A DNA stretch of 27,641 nucleotides from a virus: the IMG/VR virus record IMGVR_UViG_3300009408_000079, positions 1-27,641 of that record; one strand, given 5' to 3'. A program made the position numbers and the translations under genes. Positions within the stretch are counted from its first letter, which is position 1. Every line of letters begins with the position of its first letter. This document shows positions 15,918 through 23,268 of this stretch, piece after piece. The notes below the pieces were generated by a model. That model was not told where the DNA came from. It saw only the letters and a list, made by a program, of their open reading frames with translations, and did not search any database.

Positions 15918-16210
15918 GATACGACACACCCAACCAGACGCCCACCCTCGCGGAGGACATGCCCGCCTTCTGGGACGACCGGCTCGACATCATCGTCGTT
16001 CCCCTCTCCCCAAACCAGGCCACCGCCGTGGCCCTGCGGATGCCTGGCCTCGACGTCGTCACCAACGACCACATGGACATCCCCGCTGAACGGGCTTTGG
16101 AGGTCATGGTCGACCTCCAGGAAGTCTCCAAGGCGACGAAGACATACGACAAACCACTGGCCAAGGCACTCCACCGTGTGGCCAAGAAAATCGGAAAGGC
16201 ACGACGATGA
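15914..16210 (+). CDS. Unknown protein, 98 aa
   Basis: ATG 15914 overlaps the helicase stop (ATGA). The product has an acidic N-terminus, a short beta-alpha segment LDIIVVPLSPNQATAVALRM, and a basic helical C-terminus ending KIGKARR. No motif is recognised. Tight coupling on both sides marks it as a genuine member of the replication cluster. Its basic tail could touch nucleic acid, which is speculative. Confidence 0.65.
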   Translation: MRYDTPNQTPTLAEDMPAFWDDRLDIIVVPLSPNQATAVALRMPGLDVVTNDHMDIPAERALEVMVDLQEVSKATKTYDKPLAKALHRVAKKIGKARR

Positions 16211-16545
16211 ACCTCAACCCACCCGCAGTCATCTTCCTTGGTACGAAATCGGAGACGCGGCCCCCCATCCTCACCGCGCAGGCGGTGTTCCTACCATGGC
16301 ACATCGTCGACTACTCCCGCGAGCACGTCCCCACCGACCTGCCCGAACTGGGTGACTCCCAGCAGCCCATCCTGGTGATGCTCCCGCCCCTCACCTCGAA
16401 GCGCCAAGTGGCTAAGGCCGCCAAGCTCGTGGAGAAGTACCCATATCACCGCTTCCTGGGCTCCCAGCCTGCTGACTCGCAGCTCAAGTGGCTGAAGCTT
16501 CGGCCGCGGCACTTCACCCTCCGCGCCAAGAAGGACTCCAAGTGA
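16207..16545 (+). CDS. Unknown protein, 112 aa
   Basis: ATG 16207 overlaps the previous stop as ATGA. The N-terminal half alternates beta strand and loop (AVIFLGTKS, AVFLPWHIVDY, PILVMLPPL), suggesting a small alpha/beta fold. The second half is basic (KRQVAKAAKLVEKYPYHRF and RPRHFTLRAKK). No family is recognised. Its stop overlaps the GTG start of the nuclease. Confidence 0.65.
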   Translation: MNLNPPAVIFLGTKSETRPPILTAQAVFLPWHIVDYSREHVPTDLPELGDSQQPILVMLPPLTSKRQVAKAAKLVEKYPYHRFLGSQPADSQLKWLKLRPRHFTLRAKKDSK

Positions 16546-17849
16546 AAATCGTCAACCGTCCGAAGACCATCTCCCCGTCGCAGCTGAGAAAGTGGCAGTC
16601 CTGTCCCCGCTCTTGGGGCATCGAGAAGCTGTGTGGCGTCAGGAGCCCACCTACCCAGAGCCTCATGGTTGGAACCAAGGTTCACGAGCACCTGGAGAAC
16701 TTCATCACCAGCCACACACTTCCACCCACGGGACAGCTCATCCACGACCCAGAGCACCGCAAGGAGCCCAAAGACCCGGGCGCTCTGGCGCGGCTCGCCC
16801 TCCCCATCCTCCGGGAGCTGCCCTCCAACACCCAGGTGGAGGAGGACTGCCGGTTCGAGGCGGACGGAATCGCATGGTTCGGTCGCGTTGATCTCCAGTA
16901 CAAGACCTCCCACGGCGTACCCGTGGTCTGGGACCACAAGACGTCCTCGGACCCCCGTAAATGGGGACTCACCAACAGGACCCTTCCCTACGACGTGCAG
17001 GCCCTGGTCTACGCCAAGTGGAAGTTCACCCAGGACCCCTCCCTCCAAGAACTCATCCTCAAGTGGATGTACATCCCCACCTCCGAGTCCGCCAAGTCCC
17101 AAGGCGCCTCTGTGGTTTCTTCGAAAATCACACGAAAGGAGCTTGACGCGAGGTGGAAAGATGTTCATAAAGATGCCAAGGACCTCTGGGAGGCCATTCA
17201 GACCACCCAGGATGTTCAACAACTCCTCGCAAACCCGGAAGCGTGTTCACAATGGGGTGGATGCCCACACCGGGAGAGCGGTCGTTGTTCCCTCAACCAG
17301 GAAGCGCACATGTTCGATTCGTTTGAAGCTCAAAACACTCCTCCGCCCCCTCCGCCCCTGCCCCCCAAGAGCCAGAAGCGCATCCAGCTGGAGGCTCTCT
17401 GCTCCGTGGAGGGACTCGAGTATGGCCCCCACCTCACCGACAAGGCTCTAGAGGCCATGCTGGGCGCGGCCATGAACAGCGAGGAGACCCCTGGCCTGGT
17501 GCCGCCCCTCCCCGACGCTCCTCCTCCCCCACCCAGCGCACCCGACACGTCGGACCCCAGCACCACGGACATCCGCACCATGGACCGTGTTCAGCTGAAG
17601 GCCATCGCCGTGGCCAAGGGGCTTTGCCCACCCAACACCCGCCTCAAGAAGAAGGGGTTGCTGGAGCTTTTGGAGGAGCTCGAGCCCGAGCCCACTCCTC
17701 CCCCACCCGACGTGGAGCACCTCAAGGTGGACTTCCCCAAGACGACGTGGCTGATGCTCGTGGCGGCGGCCCTCCAAGGGGGCAACACCCACGAAGACGC
17801 CATGGCCATGGCTGACGTCATCCTCGCAAGGGCGGAGGCTCGGAGCTGA
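16542..17849 (+). CDS. PD-(D/E)XK nuclease, RecB/Cas4-like, with Fe-S cysteines
   Basis: I chose GTG 16542 (GTGA overlap with the previous gene) over the longer frame to 16488. The 435-residue product starts with ISPSQLRKWQSCPRSW (Cys 21), the usual RecB-type opening. GTKVHEHLE follows, then GRVDL (Asp 117), VVWDHKTS (Asp 131, Lys 133) and the QALVYAKW motif. Cys 235, 241 and 249 follow the core and, with Cys 21, could hold a 4Fe-4S cluster as in Cas4 and AddB. The last 170 residues carry Pro-rich linkers and two short helical units around RIQLEALCSVEGLEYG and VQLKAIAVAKGLCPP that resemble SAP/HeH DNA-binding helices. It likely trims DNA ends in recombination or replication. Confidence 0.85.
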   Translation: MKIVNRPKTISPSQLRKWQSCPRSWGIEKLCGVRSPPTQSLMVGTKVHEHLENFITSHTLPPTGQLIHDPEHRKEPKDPGALARLALPILRELPSNTQVEEDCRFEADGIAWFGRVDLQYKTSHGVPVVWDHKTSSDPRKWGLTNRTLPYDVQALVYAKWKFTQDPSLQELILKWMYIPTSESAKSQGASVVSSKITRKELDARWKDVHKDAKDLWEAIQTTQDVQQLLANPEACSQWGGCPHRESGRCSLNQEAHMFDSFEAQNTPPPPPPLPPKSQKRIQLEALCSVEGLEYGPHLTDKALEAMLGAAMNSEETPGLVPPLPDAPPPPPSAPDTSDPSTTDIRTMDRVQLKAIAVAKGLCPPNTRLKKKGLLELLEELEPEPTPPPPDVEHLKVDFPKTTWLMLVAAALQGGNTHEDAMAMADVILARAEARS

Positions 17850-19429
17850 TGGAAGTCCAGGACACCCGAGAGCTGCAACGCATCAAGCACTTGCCAACGC
17901 AGGCGCACATGGTGCTGGAGCAGCTTTCGGGCGTCCGCATCCCACAGCACATCCACCTCCGACCCATCCAGCTCGAGGCTCTGCAGGTTCTCCAGTCCCA
18001 GGGCACGCTCTTCGCGCCTCTGCCCGTTGGCGTGGGCAAGACCCTCATCACCTACCTGGCTCCACAGGCCGTCCAGTCGAAGCGCCCCGTGCTCCTGGTT
18101 CCTGCCAGCCTCCGCAAGAAGACCGAGGAAGACTTCCAAGCCTTCGGTCCCCACAACATCACCATCCGCACCTACGAGTGGCTGGCGCAGGCCAAGAACA
18201 AGGACGCCCTGCAAGATCTCGCTCCCGACCTCTTGATGGCGGACGAGTCGCACAAGCTCAAGTCGAGGAAGACCGCCGCAGCACGGCGCGTCCACCGCTA
18301 CCTGAAGGCCAACCCGGACACCAAGTTCGTGGCCCTCACCGGGACCATCGCCAAGCGCAGCATCCGCGACTACGCCCACATCATGGCCTGGTGTCTACGC
18401 GAGCTGACGCCCCTCCCCGTGCGGTGGAACGTGTTGGACGAGTGGGCACGCGCCACGGACATCCTCAAACCCTACGAGAGCCCCCTGGACCCTGGAGCGC
18501 TCAACCAGCTGCGCCGTCCGGCCGAGACCTTCATGACCATCCGTGAGGTCATCCAACGGCGCATCGCCGAGACCCCTGGTGTGGTGACTGCCCCCGCCCC
18601 GCTCGAGCTCCCAGCCATTAGGTTCGTCCACGACACCGTCCCCACCATACCCATGTCCATCCACGCGGCCATGGGCAGGCTCCGTGGGGAGTGGGTGCTA
18701 CCGGGTGGCACGCTCCTGGAGAGCCCAGTGGCCGTGTGGCGGGCCATGCGACAGCTTTCCATGGGCTACTACCTCCGCTGGACGAAGGTCCCGCCAGCCA
18801 AGTGGATGCATGTCCGCCAGCAGTGGTTCCGCGCCGTGCGGGAAGCCCTCTCCACAGGACGCATCGACACGCCCAAGCAGCTGACCAACGCCATCGAGCG
18901 TGGGGAGTACAGGCACCTCCATTACCTCCGCCGCCAGTGGGAGGACATCAAGTACAGCTTCACGCCCACCACGGAGGCCGTGTGGCTGGACACGTTCCTC
19001 TTGGACTGGACCAAGGCCGTGGTGTCCATACGCCCCGTTCCGCTCCTCGTGTGGACGGACCACGTCGCCTTTGGTGAGGCCCTAGAGCCCAACATCCCCT
19101 GGTGCGGCTCGATGAATCCGCCTGTTCGGGGCCCCGCTGTCCAGTGCTGCTCCATCATGGCCCACGGCACGGGCAAGAACCTCCAGTGGTGCTCCTCCCA
19201 GATGCTACTGTCCGTGCCCCCGACCGGCGCCACGGTCGAGCAGCTGCTTGGACGCACCCACCGCCCTGGTCAGACCCAAGAAGTCACCACCTACATCAAC
19301 ACGTCCCACATCACGCAGCGGATGGACTGGATGAAAGTGCTGGAAGATGCGCGTTATATCCAAGAATCGACCGGACAAGTACAGAAAGTTCTGCAAGCGG
19401 GCTTGACTGCGGGTTCGCTGGGGTTATAG
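17849..19429 (+). CDS. SNF2-like DEAD/H helicase
   Basis: The ATG at 17849 overlaps the nuclease stop (TGATG). The 526-residue product has LRPIQLEAL (Q-like element), PVGVGKT at 59-65 (motif I), VLLVPASLRKK (Ia), LLMADESHKLK with DESH at 132-135 (II) and FVALTGTIAKRS (III). The C-terminal domain has QLLGRTHRPGQTQEV with the arginines of motif VI. The middle part (about 180-420) is longer than in minimal phage SNF2 proteins and holds a Trp-rich region. Such proteins translocate on DNA and are frequent in phage recombination modules. Pairing with the nuclease suggests they act together. Confidence 0.9.
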   Translation: MEVQDTRELQRIKHLPTQAHMVLEQLSGVRIPQHIHLRPIQLEALQVLQSQGTLFAPLPVGVGKTLITYLAPQAVQSKRPVLLVPASLRKKTEEDFQAFGPHNITIRTYEWLAQAKNKDALQDLAPDLLMADESHKLKSRKTAAARRVHRYLKANPDTKFVALTGTIAKRSIRDYAHIMAWCLRELTPLPVRWNVLDEWARATDILKPYESPLDPGALNQLRRPAETFMTIREVIQRRIAETPGVVTAPAPLELPAIRFVHDTVPTIPMSIHAAMGRLRGEWVLPGGTLLESPVAVWRAMRQLSMGYYLRWTKVPPAKWMHVRQQWFRAVREALSTGRIDTPKQLTNAIERGEYRHLHYLRRQWEDIKYSFTPTTEAVWLDTFLLDWTKAVVSIRPVPLLVWTDHVAFGEALEPNIPWCGSMNPPVRGPAVQCCSIMAHGTGKNLQWCSSQMLLSVPPTGATVEQLLGRTHRPGQTQEVTTYINTSHITQRMDWMKVLEDARYIQESTGQVQKVLQAGLTAGSLGL

Positions 19430-19483
19430 TAGTTTTTGGAGGCCACTTCCGGTCTTCTTGAAGTTCAGCAAGTAGGTATAACA

Positions 19484-20041
19484 ATGAGTGATTTTTTTGG
19501 ATCGATGGACAAGATTGACGCCTCCGGCCGTAGCAACCGCTTCACCGCAGGCATCTACGACGTCCGCATCGACCGGTGCGAAGTGGTCAAGGGCTTCCAC
19601 GGCCCCCGCTTCGTGATGGAGGGTGAGATTCTTCACTCCTCCGGCGTGGATGCCCTCCCCGAGGGAGGTACGGCAAGCTGGACCGCCAGCATCGACGGCA
19701 AGTACGCCGACCTGGGCCTCGCCGACGTGAAGGCGCTCGTGGAGGCAGCTGCTCCCAAGGGAACCAAGGTTGACCATGATTACATGGCCAAGGTCGTAGG
19801 ACCGGACCAGGTGCTCAAGGGGCGCACGGTCCACACCGAGGCTTGGTGCATCACCACCAAGAGTGGCAACGACATGACCAAGCACCGCTGGGATGGCATG
19901 GACGCCGCCACTCCTCCTCCCCCGCCTCCAGTCGCGGCCTTCCCCCCGAAGGGTTGGGCCCCCCACCCCTCCGCGCCGGGGTACTTCTTCAAGGACCAGG
20001 AGGTTCTCTCGGAAGGTGACCTCCGAGAACTGACCGCCTGA
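19484..20041 (+). CDS. Putative ssDNA-binding protein (DUF669-like)
   Basis: I chose ATG 19484, giving 185 residues. The longer frame from 19436 covers AT-rich leader and has no ribosome site. The only upstream purine-rich stretch is a weak AAGTAGG. Residues 15-110 are a beta-rich domain (RFTAGIYDVRIDRCEVVKG, then HGPRFVMEGEIL), as seen in DUF669-type phage proteins found beside SNF2 helicases and DNA polymerases. A Pro7-type linker (ATPPPPPPVAAFPP) joins a short tail, GWAPHPSAPGYFFKDQ. A linker and tail of this kind is common for SSB proteins that recruit partners, but the tail here is aromatic rather than acidic. The family call is by pattern. Confidence 0.65.
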   Translation: MSDFFGSMDKIDASGRSNRFTAGIYDVRIDRCEVVKGFHGPRFVMEGEILHSSGVDALPEGGTASWTASIDGKYADLGLADVKALVEAAAPKGTKVDHDYMAKVVGPDQVLKGRTVHTEAWCITTKSGNDMTKHRWDGMDAATPPPPPPVAAFPPKGWAPHPSAPGYFFKDQEVLSEGDLRELTA

Positions 20042-20048
20042 CCCGACC

Positions 20049-20085
20049 GGGGCGCTGCGAGTTTTGCCATGGCTCACAGCGCCCC
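20049..20085 (+). terminator. Terminator-like hairpin after the ssDNA-binding gene
   Basis: GGGGCGCTG (20049-20057) pairs perfectly with CAGCGCCCC (20077-20085). Inside the loop GAG pairs with CTC and a GCCATGGC palindrome extends the fold. A short T4 run follows two bases later. It lies eight bases after the stop codon. It is probably a partial rho-independent terminator separating the SSB gene from the polymerase genes. Confidence 0.55.
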
Positions 20086-20091
20086 ACTTTT

Positions 20092-20179
20092 GGTGGCGGG
20101 AACACCTGGCTGGGACCGGGTGTGGGGTGCTGCATCCCCACGATTTATCTAGGCAGTTCGATTCTGCACCGTCACCCCA
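20092..20179 (+). other. tRNA-like but degenerate element
   Basis: GTGGCGG (20093-20099) pairs over seven positions, one of them G-T, with CCGTCAC (20169-20175), and C CCA follows exactly as in a tRNA 3' end. A T-arm lies in the right place (stem 20152-20156 with 20164-20168, loop TTCGATT 20157-20163, one stem mismatch). G at 20092 opposite C 20176 resembles histidine tRNA. However, the central hairpin (20122-20141) has an eight-base loop without T at position 33, base 8 is not T and the D-arm is long. It is not a normal functional tRNA. It may be a tRNA relic, a tRNA-matching attachment core or a tRNA-mimic leader. Confidence 0.3.
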
Positions 20180-20190
20180 AGGAGAGACCA

Positions 20191-20394
20191 ATGGATACTA
20201 AGCAACAAATTCTGGAATACGTCACAGACCACCCCGCCATCTCTGCCCGGGAAGTCGCGAAGGCCATGGGCGTCACCAACTCCATGGCGTCCCGCTACCT
20301 CAAGGAGCTGCGTGGTGAGGGCGTCCTCTACTCCAAGCGCAAGCGCGGTCTGTTGGGTCGCCCCACGTCCCTCTGGTCGGTGGTTCCGGCGTGA
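20191..20394 (+). CDS. Small winged helix-turn-helix DNA-binding protein
   Basis: The ATG 20191 has AAGGAGAG seven bases upstream, so the frame to 20122 is not needed. The 67-residue product is one domain: helix KQQILEYVTDHP, then SAREVAKAMGVTNSMASRYL (helix-turn-helix with recognition helix), then GVLYSKRKRGLLGRPTSLW as the wing. This matches the MarR/ArsR-like wHTH form often seen in small phage regulators. It is coupled to the DNA polymerase gene by a GTGA overlap and preceded by a structured leader. It may control its own transcript or replication genes, which is inference. Confidence 0.8.
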   Translation: MDTKQQILEYVTDHPAISAREVAKAMGVTNSMASRYLKELRGEGVLYSKRKRGLLGRPTSLWSVVPA

Positions 20395-22298
20395 ACTACT
20401 ACCTGGACAGCGAGACGTACCTCATTGAGCCTGGCATCCTCATCCCACAGATGGTGTGCCTTCAGGACGAAGAGGGCATCCACCTCCGGCGGGACTCCCA
20501 TGACATCGTGGAGGCGCACCTGGATGCGGGGGACACGTTCGTTGCGCACTCCGCCGCCTTCGACGCCGCGGTCCTGATGCGTGCATTCCCAGACCTCGCG
20601 GAGCGCATCTACAAAGCCCCCTGGGAGTGTACGAAGGTCCGTGAGAAGCTCATCTATATCGCCAAGAAACACCCCTTCAAGGGGTCGTACTCGTTGGCCA
20701 TGTGTTTGAAGCGCCACGGGATTGATGGTGGGTACAACGTCGATGCGGATGGCCAGAAGGACGAATACTGGAGGCTCCACTACTCGGAGCTGGACGGTGT
20801 CCCGGTCGCCGACTGGCCAGAAGCCGCTGTGCGGTACGCCATGCTCGATGTTGAGAACGTCAAGGATTTATACGAGTGGCAGGAGGCCAACGTCCCGTCC
20901 GCGGTGTGGGTGGACCTCGAGGCCCAGACTCGCGCGGACCTTGACCTTCACCTTCTGACGGCGTGGGGTGTCCACACTGACCCCGTTGCCGTGGAGCGGT
21001 TCATCACCAAGGTTACCGCCGAGAAGGCAGACCTGGAGAAGTCGCTCCTGGCATCGGGGCTGATCACGCACAAGGGCAAGAAGCGCCAGAAGCTCGCCAA
21101 GGAACGAGCCACCAAGGCGTTCGTCGACATGGGCCTGAGCTTGGACAAGATTCCCCTCACGCCCAAGGGACGTCAGCTCCTGGAGATGACGCCAAACCTC
21201 CCAGCTCACGAGCTGCTCCCCGACTACACGTCCGTAGACAAGGACGCCTGCCTGCTGAGTGGTGACGAGCTCCTGGTGCAGTACGCGCGGTACGGTTCCG
21301 TCAACACCCTCCTGAAGCGAGGGACACGGCTGCGTGCTGGCGTCCACCGCCCCCTCCAGCCCCGCTACAATGTGTTGGTGGAGTCGGGTCGCACCAGCTG
21401 CTCTCAAGGGGTGGATGGCTCCTCCACCCTTGGCTTCCAGATTCAGAACGTCAACCGGGAGCCTGGTCTCCGAGAGTGCTTCGTGCCAAGGCAGGGCAAG
21501 GTCTTCTTTGCCGCCGACTGGTCAGGCGCCGAGCTACACACCCTGGCTGAGGCGTGCAACGTGCTGGTGGGGTACTCCTCCATGGGGGATAAGCTCAACC
21601 GGGGCATCGACCTCCACATGGACTTCGGCGCCCAGCTGATGGGAGTCACCTACGAGGAGGCACAGCGCCTTCGCAAGGCAGGGGACAAGCACGCCAAGGA
21701 CATGCGCCAGATGGGAAAAGCGGCCATGTTTGGCTTCCCTGGTGGTCTTGGGGCCTTCACCTTCGTCATCTACGCCCACGACTCCTACGGCGTGGTGCTC
21801 ACCATTGAAGAGGCCGAGAGGCTGAAGGCCAAGTGGTTGGTGGCGTTCCCCGAGATGTCTGACTACTTCAAGATCATCAACCGCATCTGTGGGTCTGACC
21901 GCCCGGTGGAGCAGCTGTACTCCAAGCGCCTCCGTGGTGGGGCTAGCTACTGTGCAACCGCCAACACCTTCTTCCAGGGCCTGGCCAGCGACATGATGAA
22001 GGACGCCCTTCATCGCATCGTCTCTGAGATGTACTTCCCAGGGGGGCCGTCGTACATGCGCAAGGCCCGCCTCTGGGGAGAGATCCACGATGAGTTCATC
22101 GGGGAGGCCCCCCTGTCCATCGCTCCCGACGTGGCGGAGCGCGTGGCCTTCCACATGGCGGAGGCTGGCAAGAAGTGGTGCCCCAGCTCCCCACCCACCG
22201 CTGAGCCGCTCCTGATGAGCCGGTGGAGCAAGTCTGCGGAGACCGTTCGTGATGACCACGGGCGACTCCAAGTATTTCAAGTTGAAGAGGTATTGTAA
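20391..22298 (+). CDS. Family A DNA polymerase with 3'-5' exonuclease domain
   Basis: The 635-residue protein starts at GTG 20391, overlapping the stop of the wHTH gene. The N-terminal DnaQ-like exonuclease has YLDSE (Asp 6, Glu 8), AHSAAFD (Asp 58) and YAMLD (Tyr 149, Asp 153). All proofreading residues are therefore present. The polymerase domain has FFAADWSGAEL (motif A, Asp 376), RQMGKAAMFGF (motif B: Arg 439, Lys 443, Phe 447) and GEIHDEF (motif C, Asp 567). Phe at 447 instead of the Tyr of T7 polymerase predicts stronger discrimination against dideoxynucleotides. This is the replicative polymerase, shorter than T7 gp5 (about 700). The stop TAA overlaps the next ATG by one base. Confidence 0.96.
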   Translation: MNYYLDSETYLIEPGILIPQMVCLQDEEGIHLRRDSHDIVEAHLDAGDTFVAHSAAFDAAVLMRAFPDLAERIYKAPWECTKVREKLIYIAKKHPFKGSYSLAMCLKRHGIDGGYNVDADGQKDEYWRLHYSELDGVPVADWPEAAVRYAMLDVENVKDLYEWQEANVPSAVWVDLEAQTRADLDLHLLTAWGVHTDPVAVERFITKVTAEKADLEKSLLASGLITHKGKKRQKLAKERATKAFVDMGLSLDKIPLTPKGRQLLEMTPNLPAHELLPDYTSVDKDACLLSGDELLVQYARYGSVNTLLKRGTRLRAGVHRPLQPRYNVLVESGRTSCSQGVDGSSTLGFQIQNVNREPGLRECFVPRQGKVFFAADWSGAELHTLAEACNVLVGYSSMGDKLNRGIDLHMDFGAQLMGVTYEEAQRLRKAGDKHAKDMRQMGKAAMFGFPGGLGAFTFVIYAHDSYGVVLTIEEAERLKAKWLVAFPEMSDYFKIINRICGSDRPVEQLYSKRLRGGASYCATANTFFQGLASDMMKDALHRIVSEMYFPGGPSYMRKARLWGEIHDEFIGEAPLSIAPDVAERVAFHMAEAGKKWCPSSPPTAEPLLMSRWSKSAETVRDDHGRLQVFQVEEVL

Positions 22299-22432
22299 TG
22301 GCGAATCTAGTATTTGGAACCATCGGTCTGGGAATCATCATCGTGACCACCACGGTGGCCTGGACCTTCCATCCCCTCCTAGGTGTTGTGGCCCTCGTCG
22401 GATGGATAGGTCTCAGCGCGGTTGCATCATGA
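22298..22432 (+). CDS. Tiny membrane protein, 44 aa
   Basis: ATG 22298 shares its A with the polymerase stop TAA, and the stop TGA overlaps the resolvase start as ATGA. The product is hydrophobic: LVFGTIGLGIIIVTTTVAW near residues 4-22 and PLLGVVALVGWIGLSAVA near 26-43, two possible membrane segments. Double coupling and the filled gap argue that it is a real gene. No family is recognised. A membrane protein in a replication cluster might anchor the replisome or change the host membrane, which is speculative. Confidence 0.65.
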   Translation: MANLVFGTIGLGIIIVTTTVAWTFHPLLGVVALVGWIGLSAVAS

Positions 22433-22917
22433 CCATGGAAGATGCACGCATCCTCGCCATCGACCCAGGCGTCCGCGTTCTCGGGTGGGCGGTGGTCGAC
22501 CAGGGAGACGGGGTCCTGCTCTCATGTGGCATCGCCATGTGCAAGCGACCCGCAGATCTCGCCATGCTGGTGGCTCAGATTCCCTCCGTCTCCACGGACC
22601 TAGGAGACGTCGTCATCTGTGAGAAGATGACCATCCGCAAGAACGACACGCGCTGCGTGCCGTCCGTGCTTCTGGATGTCCAGCTGGTGGGTGCTGCACT
22701 CTCCGCGCTCCGAGCATCTCCCCACACTCCAGAGTTCGTCACCCCCATGGAGTGGAAGGGCGCAGTGCCTAAGGAAATCCACCAAGCACGCATCTTGGAC
22801 AATCTCTCGGACACGGAGAGAGCCCTGATTGACATCTCGTCTCCCCGCCAAAGCATCAAGCACAACATCATCGACGCAGTAGGAATCGCCAAGTGGAGGC
22901 AAGCCCGTGGACAGTGA
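22429..22917 (+). CDS. RuvC-like Holliday junction resolvase
   Basis: I chose ATG 22429 (second ATG at 22435), giving 162 residues, the usual RuvC length. The frame upstream to 22249 overlaps the polymerase gene and the 44-residue gene. RILAIDPGVRVLGWAVV carries Asp 12, VVICEKM carries Glu 65, and KHNIIDAVGIAKW carries Asp 149 with the preceding His 145. These fit the RNase H-fold catalytic set of RuvC. It would cut branched DNA before packaging or in recombination. It fits the nuclease, SNF2 and SSB genes nearby. No ribosome site is obvious, so coupling from the upstream gene is likely. Confidence 0.88.
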   Translation: MTMEDARILAIDPGVRVLGWAVVDQGDGVLLSCGIAMCKRPADLAMLVAQIPSVSTDLGDVVICEKMTIRKNDTRCVPSVLLDVQLVGAALSALRASPHTPEFVTPMEWKGAVPKEIHQARILDNLSDTERALIDISSPRQSIKHNIIDAVGIAKWRQARGQ

Positions 22918-23020
22918 CAAGACCAAGCTCCAACAACTCCTCGACGTGTGGCCCGGGGTCCTCTGGGCTGCCTTCTGGACGTGCTTCACCATTGCTGTAT
23001 GCATCGGGATGTTCCAGTGA
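22907..23020 (+). CDS. Tiny single-span membrane protein, 37 aa
   Basis: The GTG at 22907 has GGAGG seven bases upstream and lies 11 bases inside the end of the resolvase gene. The stop TGA overlaps the next GTG. The product has a polar N-terminus (DSDKTKLQQLLDVWPG) and one hydrophobic segment (VLWAAFWTCFTIAVCIGMF). It looks genuine by its ribosome site and coupling. No function is recognised. Confidence 0.65.
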   Translation: MDSDKTKLQQLLDVWPGVLWAAFWTCFTIAVCIGMFQ

Positions 23021-23268
23021 ACATAGAAAAGATCTGGAAGGTGGCCAATGAGGCCGATCACATAGACAAGATCCTCTTCATATTCAAGGACGGGGAGCCC
23101 CATATCATGAACATACCAAACCTCATTCCTACCATCTCTCTTTGGCGGTGTGGGGAGACAGCAACCCGTGTGTTCCGCCGAATGAACGTCGCGAGGAACG
23201 GCCACATCCTCCACTACTACCAGGAGATGGGATGCGTGAAGTTGAACGACTCCTCCACAAGGCCATGA
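23017..23268 (+). CDS. Unknown protein, 83 aa
   Basis: The start is GTG 23017 in a GTGA overlap with the preceding stop. The frame is open further upstream but runs through the tiny membrane gene. The product has a helical start (NIEKIWKVANEADHIDK), beta-type ILFIFKDGEPHIMNIP and a basic middle (TRVFRRMNVARNGHIL). No motif is recognised. It is part of a run of small coupled accessory genes after the resolvase. Confidence 0.6.
   Translation: MNIEKIWKVANEADHIDKILFIFKDGEPHIMNIPNLIPTISLWRCGETATRVFRRMNVARNGHILHYYQEMGCVKLNDSSTRP

Noticed and set aside
16446-17222. 258-residue minus-strand frame
   Set aside because: Antisense to the nuclease core with its Asp/Lys motifs. No ribosome site or own motif.
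17591-18379. 262-residue minus-strand frame
   Set aside because: Antisense to the nuclease end and SNF2 motif I and II region, with shadow-type composition.
20128-20135. Eight-base anticodon-like loop as a +1 suppressor tRNA for the CCC-C shift
   Set aside because: The loop bases (TGCTGCAT) do not include a GGGG or GGG anticodon and T33 is missing, so it cannot explain the shift at 14353-14357.
22111-22119. Additional CCCTGTCCA copy
   Set aside because: A single copy inside the polymerase coding sequence (codons for APLSI), most likely chance.
21534-22280. 248-residue minus-strand frame
   Set aside because: Antisense to polymerase motifs A-C, which are intact.
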